Part shown: in pieces, positions 38,479 through 48,321 of the stretch
How the letters are laid out: every line of letters starts with the position of its first letter
How positions within the stretch are numbered: the first letter of the stretch is position 1
Origin: Nitrobacter sp035546855
GTDB taxonomy: Bacteria > Pseudomonadota > Alphaproteobacteria > Rhizobiales > Xanthobacteraceae
Direction: 5' to 3'
Length of the DNA stretch: 64,000 bases
Assembly (NCBI GenBank): GCA_035546855.1
Contig: DASZVY010000033.1
Span: forward strand, 62,001-126,000
The notes under the pieces: model-generated
The model's database searches: none
The model's input: only the letters and a program-made list of their open reading frames with translations
Told to the model about the DNA's origin: nothing
Position numbers and translations under genes: made by a program

Positions 38479-39630
38479 ATGACGACGCCGGCATCGAAGA
38501 TTTTGATCGCTGACCTGGAAAGCGCCGTTCGGACCGGAACGCCCGAGCGCCGCACCGAGATGCTGCGCAAGATCACCGACCTCTTCATGTCGACGTCCGA
38601 CCTGCTGGACGACGCCCAGATCGACCTGTTCGACGACGTCCTGATCCGTCTCATCGTAAAAATGGAAGCCGTCACCCTGTCCCGGCTCGCCGCGCAGTTG
38701 TCGCCGAAGGACACGGCGCCGCGGCAAGTGATCCGCAAGCTCGCCCACCACGACGAGGTGTCCGTCGCCGGGCCTGTTCTGACCGAATCCAGCCGCCTGA
38801 CCGAACAGGATCTGCTCGATCTCGTCGCCAACCGCAGTCCCAAGCACCTGCTCGCGATTTCCAAGCGCAAGACGCTGAACGAGACCCTGACCGACGAGTT
38901 GCTCAAGCGGGGCGATCAGGCCATCTCCAGCGCGCTGGTGAAAAACGCCGGCGCGCGATTTTCGACAAGTGGCTATGCCACCCTTGTCGATACTGCCGAG
39001 AAGGACGACGCCATCGCAATCCAGCTCGGCGTGCGGCCGGATCTGCCGGAAAGGATGCAGCGGGAGTTGCTGACCAAGGCGTCGTCCGCTGTACGCAATC
39101 GCCTGCTGAAATCCGCCCCGCCGGAGATGCAGCAAAAAATTCAGGACATCATCGAGAGCATCGTCAAGGGCGCGGCTCCCAAGTCCAAGTCCAAGTCCAA
39201 GACCCAGCTTCCGACAGACTACACCGAACACCAGAGCGCCGTGATCGCGCTGAACCGCGCAGGCAAGCTCGGCGACCAGACCATCAATCGCTTTGCCATC
39301 CAGGAGGAGTACGGCAACATCATCGCCGCGCTGTCGCTGTTGTCGACCGCGCCAATCGAGGCGATCGAGCCGCTGATCAGCAACGAGCGGCCCGACGGCC
39401 TGATCGTCGCATGCAGGGCCTCGCGCCTGAACTGGTCGACAACGCTGATGGTGCTTCACAATCGTCCGAATTGCCGTCCCCTCTCCAAGCAGGAGACCGA
39501 AGAGGTCAAGGCCGTGTTCGAGGGCCTGTCGCTGTCGTCAGCACAGCAGACAATCAAGTTCTGGTCGACGCGCGCGGCCTCCGCCCCGGCCGGCGGAAAC
39601 GCCAAGCCCGCCACGCCGGCAAAGCGATAG
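38479..39630 (+). CDS. DUF2336 family protein
   Basis: A 383-residue, largely alpha-helical soluble protein without signal peptide or membrane segment. The region at about 30-320 has HEAT-like helical repetition (LVANRSPKHLLAISKRKTLN, then DELLKRGDQAISSALVKNAG) of the DUF2336 type seen in alphaproteobacteria. A Lys/Ser run (KSKSKSKT) from the hexamer AAGTCC repeated at about 39182-39200 forms a linker. The start is ATG 38479 (MTTPASKILIADLES); the open frame upstream is non-coding. Its role is unknown; helical repeats suggest protein binding. Confidence 0.78.
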   Translation: MTTPASKILIADLESAVRTGTPERRTEMLRKITDLFMSTSDLLDDAQIDLFDDVLIRLIVKMEAVTLSRLAAQLSPKDTAPRQVIRKLAHHDEVSVAGPVLTESSRLTEQDLLDLVANRSPKHLLAISKRKTLNETLTDELLKRGDQAISSALVKNAGARFSTSGYATLVDTAEKDDAIAIQLGVRPDLPERMQRELLTKASSAVRNRLLKSAPPEMQQKIQDIIESIVKGAAPKSKSKSKTQLPTDYTEHQSAVIALNRAGKLGDQTINRFAIQEEYGNIIAALSLLSTAPIEAIEPLISNERPDGLIVACRASRLNWSTTLMVLHNRPNCRPLSKQETEEVKAVFEGLSLSSAQQTIKFWSTRAASAPAGGNAKPATPAKR

Positions 39631-39705
39631 TCCACAGTCAAGCGCACGCGCGCGATGCCCCGCGCGCCGTTGTCCGACCGCCCTTCTTCCGATAAACGGG
39701 TCCGC

Positions 39706-40305
39706 ATGACGGTTCGGCTTGCACCCCATTCGGCCGACGCGCTGCTGTTCGATCTCGGCCGCGTCGTGATCGATTTCGATCTCCAACGTACATTGCTTGC
39801 GTGGGCTGGCGCTGCCGGATGCGATCCCGCAGACATCGTCGCGAAATTCGTTCGGGACGATATGTTCTGGCGCTATGAAACGGGGATGATCTCGGATGCG
39901 GACTTCTTCGCGAGCCTGCGGACGTCGTTGGGCGTCGACCTCTCAGACGCGCAACTCGTCGACGGCTGGAACGCGACCTTCATCGGCGAAATGCCCGGCA
40001 TCGCTCCCTTGCTGGCGCGCGCCGCGCAAAGGCTGCCGCTGTATGCCTTCTCCAACACCAATCGCGCGCATGTCGGGTATCTCTCGCAACACTACGCGGA
40101 AGTGCTCGCGCATTTTCGCGAGATTTTCCTGTCCTCGGCAATCGGCCTTCGCAAACCTCACGCCGCAGCCTACGATCACGTTGTCGGAGCGATCGGCATT
40201 CCCGCTTCGCGCATCCTGTTTTTCGATGACCTGATCGAAAACGTGGAAGGCGCGCGCGTGCGGGTTGGCCGCGGTTCATGTAAGATCGATCGACGATGTG
40301 GCTGA
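39706..40305 (+). CDS. HAD-superfamily phosphatase (YihX-like), C-terminus frameshifted
   Basis: Motif I is DALLFDLGRVVIDFD, with D16 and a glycine at D+2 as in YihX-type sugar phosphatases. Motif II is AFSNTNRAH, motif III is the Lys in GLRKPHAAAY, and motif IV is LFFDDLIENVEGAR. After EGAR the frame reads VRVGRGSCKIDRRCG and stops at 40305. One base over, from 40262, the family-like tail GLAAVHVRSIDDVADALAAL ends at TAG 40328-40330. So the gene seems to carry one extra base in GTGC at 40258-40261. The catalytic part is intact. Start ATG 39706 is preferred to 39655. moeA follows at once. Confidence 0.82.
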   Translation: MTVRLAPHSADALLFDLGRVVIDFDLQRTLLAWAGAAGCDPADIVAKFVRDDMFWRYETGMISDADFFASLRTSLGVDLSDAQLVDGWNATFIGEMPGIAPLLARAAQRLPLYAFSNTNRAHVGYLSQHYAEVLAHFREIFLSSAIGLRKPHAAAYDHVVGAIGIPASRILFFDDLIENVEGARVRVGRGSCKIDRRCG

Positions 40306-40342
40306 TGCGCTCGCCGCATTGGGTATCTAGAGGGAGATGGCT

Positions 40343-41554
40343 GTGGCCCTGATGGCAGTTGCCGACGCCCTTGCGGCGGTTCTCGACGGGGCCACGCCCC
40401 TGTCGGAGGAGATGGTCGGCCTCGACGCCGCGCATCGTCGCGTGCTGGCGCGCGACCTCGCTTCGCGCCGGTCGCAGCCCCCGGCCGCGATGTCGGCGAT
40501 GGACGGCTATGCCGTGCGCGCAGCCGACATCGCCAGCGTCCCCGCCCGCTTGAACGTCATTGGCGAGATCGCGGCGGGACGCCCGTTCGAGCGGCCCCTC
40601 GCTCCCGGCGAAGCGTTGCGGATTTTCACCGGCGGCGTGGTGCCCGACGGCGCCGACACGGTGGTTATCCAGGAGAACACGGAACGCGACGGCGACCGCG
40701 TGATCGTCAAGGAAACGGCTGCGCTCGGAAAGAACATCCGGGCCGCGGGAATCGATTTCCGCGAGGGGGACGTGTTGCTTCGCGCCGGCACGCAATTGAC
40801 CGACCGCAGCCTGTCGCTTGCGGCGGGCATGAACTATCCCGACCTGCCGGTGCACCGCCGCCCGAAAGTGGCAGTGCTCGCAACCGGCGACGAACTGGTG
40901 CTGCCGGGTACGACACCCGGCCCCGGACAGATCGTGTTGTCCAACGGCTACGCGCTGCGTGCCCTGATCCGCGGCGAAGGCGCCGAAGCCATCGACCTCG
41001 GCATCGCCGCCGACACCTTCGAGGCCACGACCGCGGCGATCCGGCGCGCGCGCGACGCAGATGCCGACATCCTGATTACGACCGGCGGCGCGTCGGTCGG
41101 CGACCACGACCTGGTCAAGCGATCGCTTGAGGCCGAGGGCGTCGACATGGCGTTCTGGCGCATCGCCTTGCGGCCCGGCAAGCCGATGATGCATGGGCGC
41201 CTCGGCGCGATGCGGGTGATCGGATTGCCCGGCAATCCGGTGTCGTCCTACATCTGTGCCTTCCTCTTCATGGTGCCCTTGATTCGAGCCCTCACGGGCC
41301 GCAACGAGGTGAATCACGCGATGGAGGCAGCGGTGCTCGGGCGCGACGTCGAGGAAAACGACGCGCGCCAGGATTACCTGCGAGCGCGCATCGAACCGGG
41401 CGACGGATTGCCGATCGTCACCCCGGTTACGCACCAGGACAGCTCCCTGCTTGCGAATCTCGCTGCGGCACAGGCACTTGTAGTCCGTCCGCCGTTCGCG
41501 CCCGCGGCTGCGAAGGGCGAGCGCTGCAGCATCCTTAAGCTCCCCCTGTCCTGA
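40343..41554 (+). CDS. moeA: Molybdopterin molybdenumtransferase
   Basis: A 403-residue MoeA/Glp-type enzyme inserting molybdate into adenylated molybdopterin. Motifs are PPAAMSAMDGYAVRAAD, RIFTGGVVPDGADTVVIQE, the MoCF_biosynth core ITTGGASVGDHDLV, RPGKPMMHGRLG and GLPGNPVSSY, and a C-terminal domain IV. GTG 40343 is chosen because GGGAG lies 6 bases upstream and homologues start at MALM; an ATG at 40337 sits too close to that site. It is 12 bp after the restored HAD stop and upstream of lexA. The gene is functionally linked with moaC at 37.1 kb. Confidence 0.93.
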   Translation: MALMAVADALAAVLDGATPLSEEMVGLDAAHRRVLARDLASRRSQPPAAMSAMDGYAVRAADIASVPARLNVIGEIAAGRPFERPLAPGEALRIFTGGVVPDGADTVVIQENTERDGDRVIVKETAALGKNIRAAGIDFREGDVLLRAGTQLTDRSLSLAAGMNYPDLPVHRRPKVAVLATGDELVLPGTTPGPGQIVLSNGYALRALIRGEGAEAIDLGIAADTFEATTAAIRRARDADADILITTGGASVGDHDLVKRSLEAEGVDMAFWRIALRPGKPMMHGRLGAMRVIGLPGNPVSSYICAFLFMVPLIRALTGRNEVNHAMEAAVLGRDVEENDARQDYLRARIEPGDGLPIVTPVTHQDSSLLANLAAAQALVVRPPFAPAAAKGERCSILKLPLS

Positions 41555-41590
41555 AGCTTCGCTTTGTTGACGTGAAATTAAGGTGTTGCA

Positions 41591-41605
41591 GAACACATAT
41601 GGAAC
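41591..41605. promoter_or_regulatory. SOS box (LexA operator) of lexA
   Basis: GAAC-N7-GAAC at 41591-41605 is the reverse complement of the alphaproteobacterial LexA operator GTTC-N7-GTTC and is perfect. A second, one-mismatch copy (GTTC-N7-GTTT) lies at 41617-41631. Both are 100-140 bp before the lexA ATG and overlap a possible -10 box TATAGT at 41607-41612, so LexA autorepression is expected. Confidence 0.88.
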
Positions 41606-41729
41606 ATATAGTGTCCGTTCATGATTTGTTTCGAGTACTCGTGCCTCAGGACGATGACTTTCAAAATGACTTCGAAGGTCAGCGTCCCGGAATCGAACGG
41701 CAGGCACCATCAACTGGGGATTGGTCGAG

Positions 41730-42434
41730 ATGCTCACGCGCAAACAGTATGAACTCCTGCGTTTCATCAACGAGCGGCTGAAGGAAGCCGGCGTTCCCCC
41801 GTCCTTCGACGAGATGAAGGATGCGCTCGATCTGCGGTCGAAGTCCGGCATCCACCGTCTCATCACGGCTCTTGAGGAGCGCGGCTTCATCCGGCGGCTT
41901 CCCAATCGGGCCCGCGCCATCGAAGTCATCAAGCTGCCCGAACTCGCAGGCAGCGGCGGCAGCCGGCGCGGCTTCACGCCGAGCGTCATCGAAGGCAATC
42001 TCGGCAAGGTTCGCCCGGCCGTCAGCGGCGGCACGGTCGACGACGGCGAGCGGCCGGTGGCGGTGCCGGTGATGGGCCGCATTGCGGCCGGCACGCCGAT
42101 CGAGGCGCTGCAGACCCGCAGCCACACCATCAGCGTCCCGCCGGATATGCTCGGCCCCGGCGAACACTATGCGCTCGAAGTGCGCGGCGACTCCATGCAG
42201 GAGGCCGGTATCCTCGACGGCGACATGGCCCTGATCCAGCGCAACGAGACCGCCGACACCGGCGACATCGTGGTGGCGCTGATCGATGAGGAAGAAGCCA
42301 CGCTGAAGCGCTTTCGCCGGCGCGGCGCGTCGATCGCGCTCGAGCCTGCGAACGCCGCTTACGAGGTTCGCATCCTGCCGCCCAATCGTGTACAGATTCA
42401 GGGCAAGCTGGTCGGCATCTATCGCCGCTACTGA
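41730..42434 (+). CDS. lexA: LexA repressor
   Basis: The 234-residue SOS regulator. The N-terminal winged helix has MLTRKQYELLRFINERL, VPPSFDEMKDALDLRSKSGI and HRLITALEERGFIRRLPN. The self-cleavage site is A120-G121 (RIAAGTPIEA), with the Ser-Lys dyad at S155 (VRGDSMQ) and K193 (EATLKRF). Start ATG 41730 has GGGGA about 10 bases upstream; a TTG three codons earlier is unlikely. The operator upstream indicates autoregulation. DNA damage and RecA would trigger cleavage. Confidence 0.97.
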   Translation: MLTRKQYELLRFINERLKEAGVPPSFDEMKDALDLRSKSGIHRLITALEERGFIRRLPNRARAIEVIKLPELAGSGGSRRGFTPSVIEGNLGKVRPAVSGGTVDDGERPVAVPVMGRIAAGTPIEALQTRSHTISVPPDMLGPGEHYALEVRGDSMQEAGILDGDMALIQRNETADTGDIVVALIDEEEATLKRFRRRGASIALEPANAAYEVRILPPNRVQIQGKLVGIYRRY

Positions 42435-42442
42435 ATTTAGTT

Positions 42443-44740
42443 TCAGATCTCGCGGTCGGCCGGCGGAATGTCGGCATCAGCGGGGGTTGCCTCGACGGGC
42501 TGACCCCGCCGCCCCTGTTGCGGCAAAGTCGAGGCGCCCGCGTGGGCGGCCTCCGGCGACGGCGACCAGGGGCGATCGACGCCCTTTGGGCGGATCGCGG
42601 TGACGGCAAAAGTGTGTCGGCCGCCGCCTTGGGTTTGCCGCAACGCCATGGCGCCCCGCCGCCTCAATTCCACCCGATCGATCACACGAGCCGCGCATCC
42701 TTCCGGCGCCTGCCATGTGGTCACGACCACCGCCGCCCGTTCGCAATCGTCCTCGAGCGCCTCAGGCCGCAGCGCCATCGCCACCAGTGCGCCATCGGCC
42801 AGTTCGGTCACGCAGCCGGCTTCGTCGCACGACACGCCCTCTGCAAGCAACGGATCGGTCGCGCTGCGCGCGTCAGCATCCGCGGCGAGCCATTCCTTGA
42901 CCATGAAGGAATCCCTGGCCGCGCGCATCAAATGCAACCGGCCGTCATGGCCGCGCACCGCGACGCTGTGGCCGTCACCGGCGACGAGAATGTCCGGCCG
43001 TGGCGTCGCAATTGCCCATGCGATGCCGGCAGCGATCAGCCCAAGCCCGCACCAGCGCAACGGCGTCCGAAGCAGCCCGAGCAGGACAATGCCGATCGTC
43101 ATCGCGATCAGCGCGCCGGTGCCGAATGTCGGCACGCGGCCGATGGCGCCGGGCAACGCGGCAACCCATTGCGCAACCGCGATCATCCAGGCGATGCCGG
43201 CATCCATCAACCGCCAGAACACGCCGTCGAACCCGAACGGAATCGCAGCAAGCCCGAGCAGTCCCGCCGGCATCACCAGCGCGGAGACGATCGGCATCGC
43301 GAGCAGATTGGCGATCACGCCGTAGGGCGTCACCCGATGAAAATGAAAGGCCGCGTACGGCGTCGTCGCCAGACCCGCGACGAACGACGCCAGCGCCAGC
43401 GTCATGATTTCACGGCCGCCCCACAACGCCACGCGCGCGGTCGCGGAGTGATCCGGCGACGCCAGCAGTTTCGGCATGCCGATCTGCACCAGCGCGACAA
43501 GGCCGAGCGTCGCGGCGAACGACATCTGAAAACTCGGATGCACCAGGGCTTCCGGCGCGAGCGCCAGCACGATCATGGCGGCGACCGCGAGCGTCCGGAA
43601 TGTGATCGCGCGCCGATCGACCATGACGGCGATCAGCACCGCGGCGGTCATGAAGAAAGATCTTTGCGTCGCGACTTCTGCACCCGACAGCAACAGATAG
43701 AACAGCGCCGCGGCGAGCGCCGCCGCCGCGGACCACTTCTTGATCGGAAACGTCGCCGTCAATGCAGGAATCAAGGCAAGCAATGCGCGCACGGCGAAAA
43801 ACACCACGCCAGCAACGACCGCCATGTGGTAGCCGGAAATCGACAGGACATGCCCGAGCCCCGAAATGAACATCGCATCGTTGACGGGTGTCGAGATCGC
43901 ATCGCGGCGGCCGGTCAGAAGCGCGGTCGCGATCGCACGGCTGTCGCCGCTCAGCACGGATCGAATCCGCGCGTCAATCGCATCACGCAGGTCTTGCATG
44001 ACGGCGTCATAACGCAACGCAAGACCGCCGCTCTCGGGCGGCCGCAATGTCGTGACGGCGCCCATGACAAAACCGGAGGCACCGATGCCCTGAAAGAACA
44101 TGTCGCGGGCAAAATCGTAACTGCCGGGTCTCAGCGGCGCGAGCGGCGGCTGCAGCCGCGCCTTCAGCGACACGAAACTGCCGACAGCGAGAGCGGTACC
44201 CTTTCTGACCGACAGGCGAACTCTTTCGAGTTTCGGGGCGTGTCCGTAAGGGCTATCCATACGCACGACACGCAGCACGAAGCGATCCGATCGCTCGCGC
44301 ACTTCGTGCGTCTCGATGAATCCCGCCACCGAAACGAAAGCGGGCTTTACGAGAACGCCATGCGCGATCCGCGCGGTCCTCAGCGTTGCCGTTGCAAATC
44401 CCGCGGCCGCCGCCGCGAACAGCGCCGCGAGCGCGAAGACGCGGCGATGCCGCACCGAAAACGCGAGCGCGCAAAGAACCACCGCGGTTGATGCCGCAAC
44501 CCCCGCGACCGGTTCATGATCCGCGCTGAAATAGGTCGCGATGCCACAACCAAACGCAATTGGAATCCAGGGCAACAGCCGCCCCGGTCCCGCTTCCGCG
44601 AGAGCCCACTCTCCGAGCCTCGCAAGCCAGGCGCGCCACAGCGGCCAACCGGCAGACGCAGGCCCAACGGCGCTAGCCACGCGTGGCGGCCACGTTCCCG
44701 CATGGCTTTGCGACTGGCCGTCTGCCCTGCCCCGTTGCAC
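42443..44740 (-). CDS. comEC: ComEC/Rec2-type DNA-uptake channel protein
   Basis: A 765-residue polytopic membrane protein. The N-terminal region has hydrophobic segments and an OB-like DUF4131 domain (about 60-230). The competence domain at about 270-560 has TALLTGRRDAIS, SGLGHVLSISGYHMAVVAG, HPSFQMSFAATLGLVAL and PYGVIANLLAMPIVS. The final 200 residues keep traces of the metallo-beta-lactamase-like domain but lack an HxHxDH metal motif. It starts with GTG 44740 after GGGGAG. In transformable bacteria ComEC imports single-stranded DNA; whether this host is competent is unknown. It is convergent with lexA. Confidence 0.9.
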   Translation of the reverse strand: MQRGRADGQSQSHAGTWPPRVASAVGPASAGWPLWRAWLARLGEWALAEAGPGRLLPWIPIAFGCGIATYFSADHEPVAGVAASTAVVLCALAFSVRHRRVFALAALFAAAAAGFATATLRTARIAHGVLVKPAFVSVAGFIETHEVRERSDRFVLRVVRMDSPYGHAPKLERVRLSVRKGTALAVGSFVSLKARLQPPLAPLRPGSYDFARDMFFQGIGASGFVMGAVTTLRPPESGGLALRYDAVMQDLRDAIDARIRSVLSGDSRAIATALLTGRRDAISTPVNDAMFISGLGHVLSISGYHMAVVAGVVFFAVRALLALIPALTATFPIKKWSAAAALAAALFYLLLSGAEVATQRSFFMTAAVLIAVMVDRRAITFRTLAVAAMIVLALAPEALVHPSFQMSFAATLGLVALVQIGMPKLLASPDHSATARVALWGGREIMTLALASFVAGLATTPYAAFHFHRVTPYGVIANLLAMPIVSALVMPAGLLGLAAIPFGFDGVFWRLMDAGIAWMIAVAQWVAALPGAIGRVPTFGTGALIAMTIGIVLLGLLRTPLRWCGLGLIAAGIAWAIATPRPDILVAGDGHSVAVRGHDGRLHLMRAARDSFMVKEWLAADADARSATDPLLAEGVSCDEAGCVTELADGALVAMALRPEALEDDCERAAVVVTTWQAPEGCAARVIDRVELRRRGAMALRQTQGGGRHTFAVTAIRPKGVDRPWSPSPEAAHAGASTLPQQGRRGQPVEATPADADIPPADREI

Positions 44741-44830
44741 CGCTGGCCGCTCCCCACAACCTGCTGAGCCGATGCTAGCGGAAACGGCGCCGGCAAACAG
44801 CAGAACGGATCGGGAATCCGGGAGGTTGTC

Positions 44831-46507
<1,677 letters not shown>

Positions 46508-46750
46508 CATGTTCCTTTCGGTTGGCAGCCTATGTGCCAAATCCGCAAGGGTCCGCCAAGGGCCGGAAAGCCCCCCGCAGGAACATCCCACGGCCCGGGC
46601 TCACGAGGCGGCGTCCCGGGCGGCGGCAAGTTCCGCGGGCATCGCGGAGAGGCCATGCACAGACGCGAATTGACCTTGAGACAGACTCCAGCGGCTGTGA
46701 TAAACGGCCCGCCGGTAACCGTCGCCACCGAGAGCCGCAAGACCTCCGAC

Positions 46751-48169
46751 ATGACCATCGTCACCCGCTTCGCCCCCTCCCCCACCGGCTTCCTCCATAT
46801 CGGCGGTGCCCGCACGGCGCTGTTCAACTGGCTTTATGCCCGCAAGCATGGCGGCAGGATGCTGCTGCGGATCGAAGACACCGACCGCGCGCGCTCGACC
46901 GAGGCTGCGATCGCGGCCATCCTCGATGGGCTGACGTGGCTTGGCATCGAATGGGACGGCGATGTCGTCTATCAGTTCTCGCGCGCCGCGCGGCACCGCG
47001 AGGTTGCGGAGCAACTGCTTGCCGAAGGGAAGGCTTACCGCTGCTATGCCACCGCCGAAGAACTCGCCGGGATGCGCGAGAAGGCGCGCGCCGAAGGCCG
47101 CGCCAAGCTCTATGACGGCCGCTGGCGCGACCGTGACCCGGCGGACGCGCCCTCCGACGTCAAGCCGACCATCCGCCTCAAGGCGCCCCTGACCGGGGAA
47201 ACCGTCATCGAGGACCAGGTCCAGGGCCGCGTGGTCTGGCAGAACGAGAACCTCGACGATCTCGTCCTGCTCCGGGGGGACGGCACGCCGACCTACATGC
47301 TTGCCGTGGTGGTCGATGACCATGACATGGGCGTGACCCACGTCATTCGCGGCGATGATCACCTGATCAACGCCGCGCGCCAGAAGCAGATCTACGATGC
47401 GATGGGATGGGACGTGCCCAATATGTCCCACATTCCGCTGATCCATGGACCGGACGGATCGAAGCTGTCCAAGCGCCACGGAGCGCTCGGCGTCGACGCC
47501 TATCGCGCCATGGGCTACCTGCCCGCGGCGCTCCGCAACTATCTGGTCCGGCTCGGCTGGAGCCATGGCGATCAGGAAATCTTTTCGACCCAGGAAATGA
47601 TCGACGCCTTTGACCTCCCGGCGATCGGACGCTCGGCCGCGCGGTTCGATTTCGCCAAGCTCGAGAACCTCAACGGCCACTACATCCGCCACACCGACGA
47701 TCAATCTCTCGTGACCCTGTTCGAGGATGTGCTCGATTACGTCCCGAACGGGCGCGACCTGAAAGCCAAGCTCAACGACGAGACGCGGGCTCAGCTTTTG
47801 CGGGCGATGCCAGGACTGAAAGAGCGCGCAAAGACACTGGTGGAGTTGATCGACAACGCGCATTTCATCTTCGCCGATCGCCCGCTGGCGATGGACGCCA
47901 AGGCCGCGGCCCTGCTGACGCCGGAAACTCGCGACCTGATCGGCCGCCTACGCGCCGTTCTCGAGACCGTAACGCCCTGGAGCATGGAGACCGTCGAGGC
48001 CGCGATGCGCATCTTCGCGGAACAGAACAACCTCAAGCTGGGAGCGATCGCTCAGCCCCTTCGCGTGGCTCTGACCGGCCGAACCACGTCGCCCGGGATA
48101 TTCGACGTGCTGGCCGTCCTCGGAAAACAGGCCAGCGTGGCCCGTTTGGCCGACCAAAGCCCAGGATAG
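46751..48169 (+). CDS. gltX: Glutamyl-tRNA synthetase
   Basis: A 472-residue class Ib synthetase charging tRNA with glutamate. The HIGH motif is APSPTGFLHIGGARTALFNW at about 8-27 and the KMSKS motif is K238-L-S-K-R in GSKLSKRHGALG. Also present are LLRIEDTDRAR, RGDDHLINAARQ and an all-helical anticodon-binding C-terminus. Start ATG 46751 gives the usual MTIVTRFAPSPTG; the open frame continues far upstream antisense to glnS, but that part is not coding. It is 153 bp before gltA. Confidence 0.96.
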   Translation: MTIVTRFAPSPTGFLHIGGARTALFNWLYARKHGGRMLLRIEDTDRARSTEAAIAAILDGLTWLGIEWDGDVVYQFSRAARHREVAEQLLAEGKAYRCYATAEELAGMREKARAEGRAKLYDGRWRDRDPADAPSDVKPTIRLKAPLTGETVIEDQVQGRVVWQNENLDDLVLLRGDGTPTYMLAVVVDDHDMGVTHVIRGDDHLINAARQKQIYDAMGWDVPNMSHIPLIHGPDGSKLSKRHGALGVDAYRAMGYLPAALRNYLVRLGWSHGDQEIFSTQEMIDAFDLPAIGRSAARFDFAKLENLNGHYIRHTDDQSLVTLFEDVLDYVPNGRDLKAKLNDETRAQLLRAMPGLKERAKTLVELIDNAHFIFADRPLAMDAKAAALLTPETRDLIGRLRAVLETVTPWSMETVEAAMRIFAEQNNLKLGAIAQPLRVALTGRTTSPGIFDVLAVLGKQASVARLADQSPG

Positions 48170-48321
48170 ACCTCGATCTTCCGGGATTTTCGTCGCCTTG
48201 CAGTGCACAGGGCAATACGGTACCCCTGTGCGTCGAAAACCGGGCACTACAATAACCAGCCGCCCTCCCTATCTTTGAGGGGCAGGACGGCCTCCGCAAC
48301 GATCTCATCGGGGACTTCACG

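Noticed and set aside
39182..39204. Short tandem hexamer AAGTCC in the DUF2336 gene
   Set aside because: It stays in frame as a Lys-Ser linker and needs no mobile or regulatory explanation.
42518..44491. A 657-codon open frame on the plus strand opposite comEC
   Set aside because: Arg/Gln/His-rich shadow frame without a ribosome site, opposite a well-supported membrane protein.
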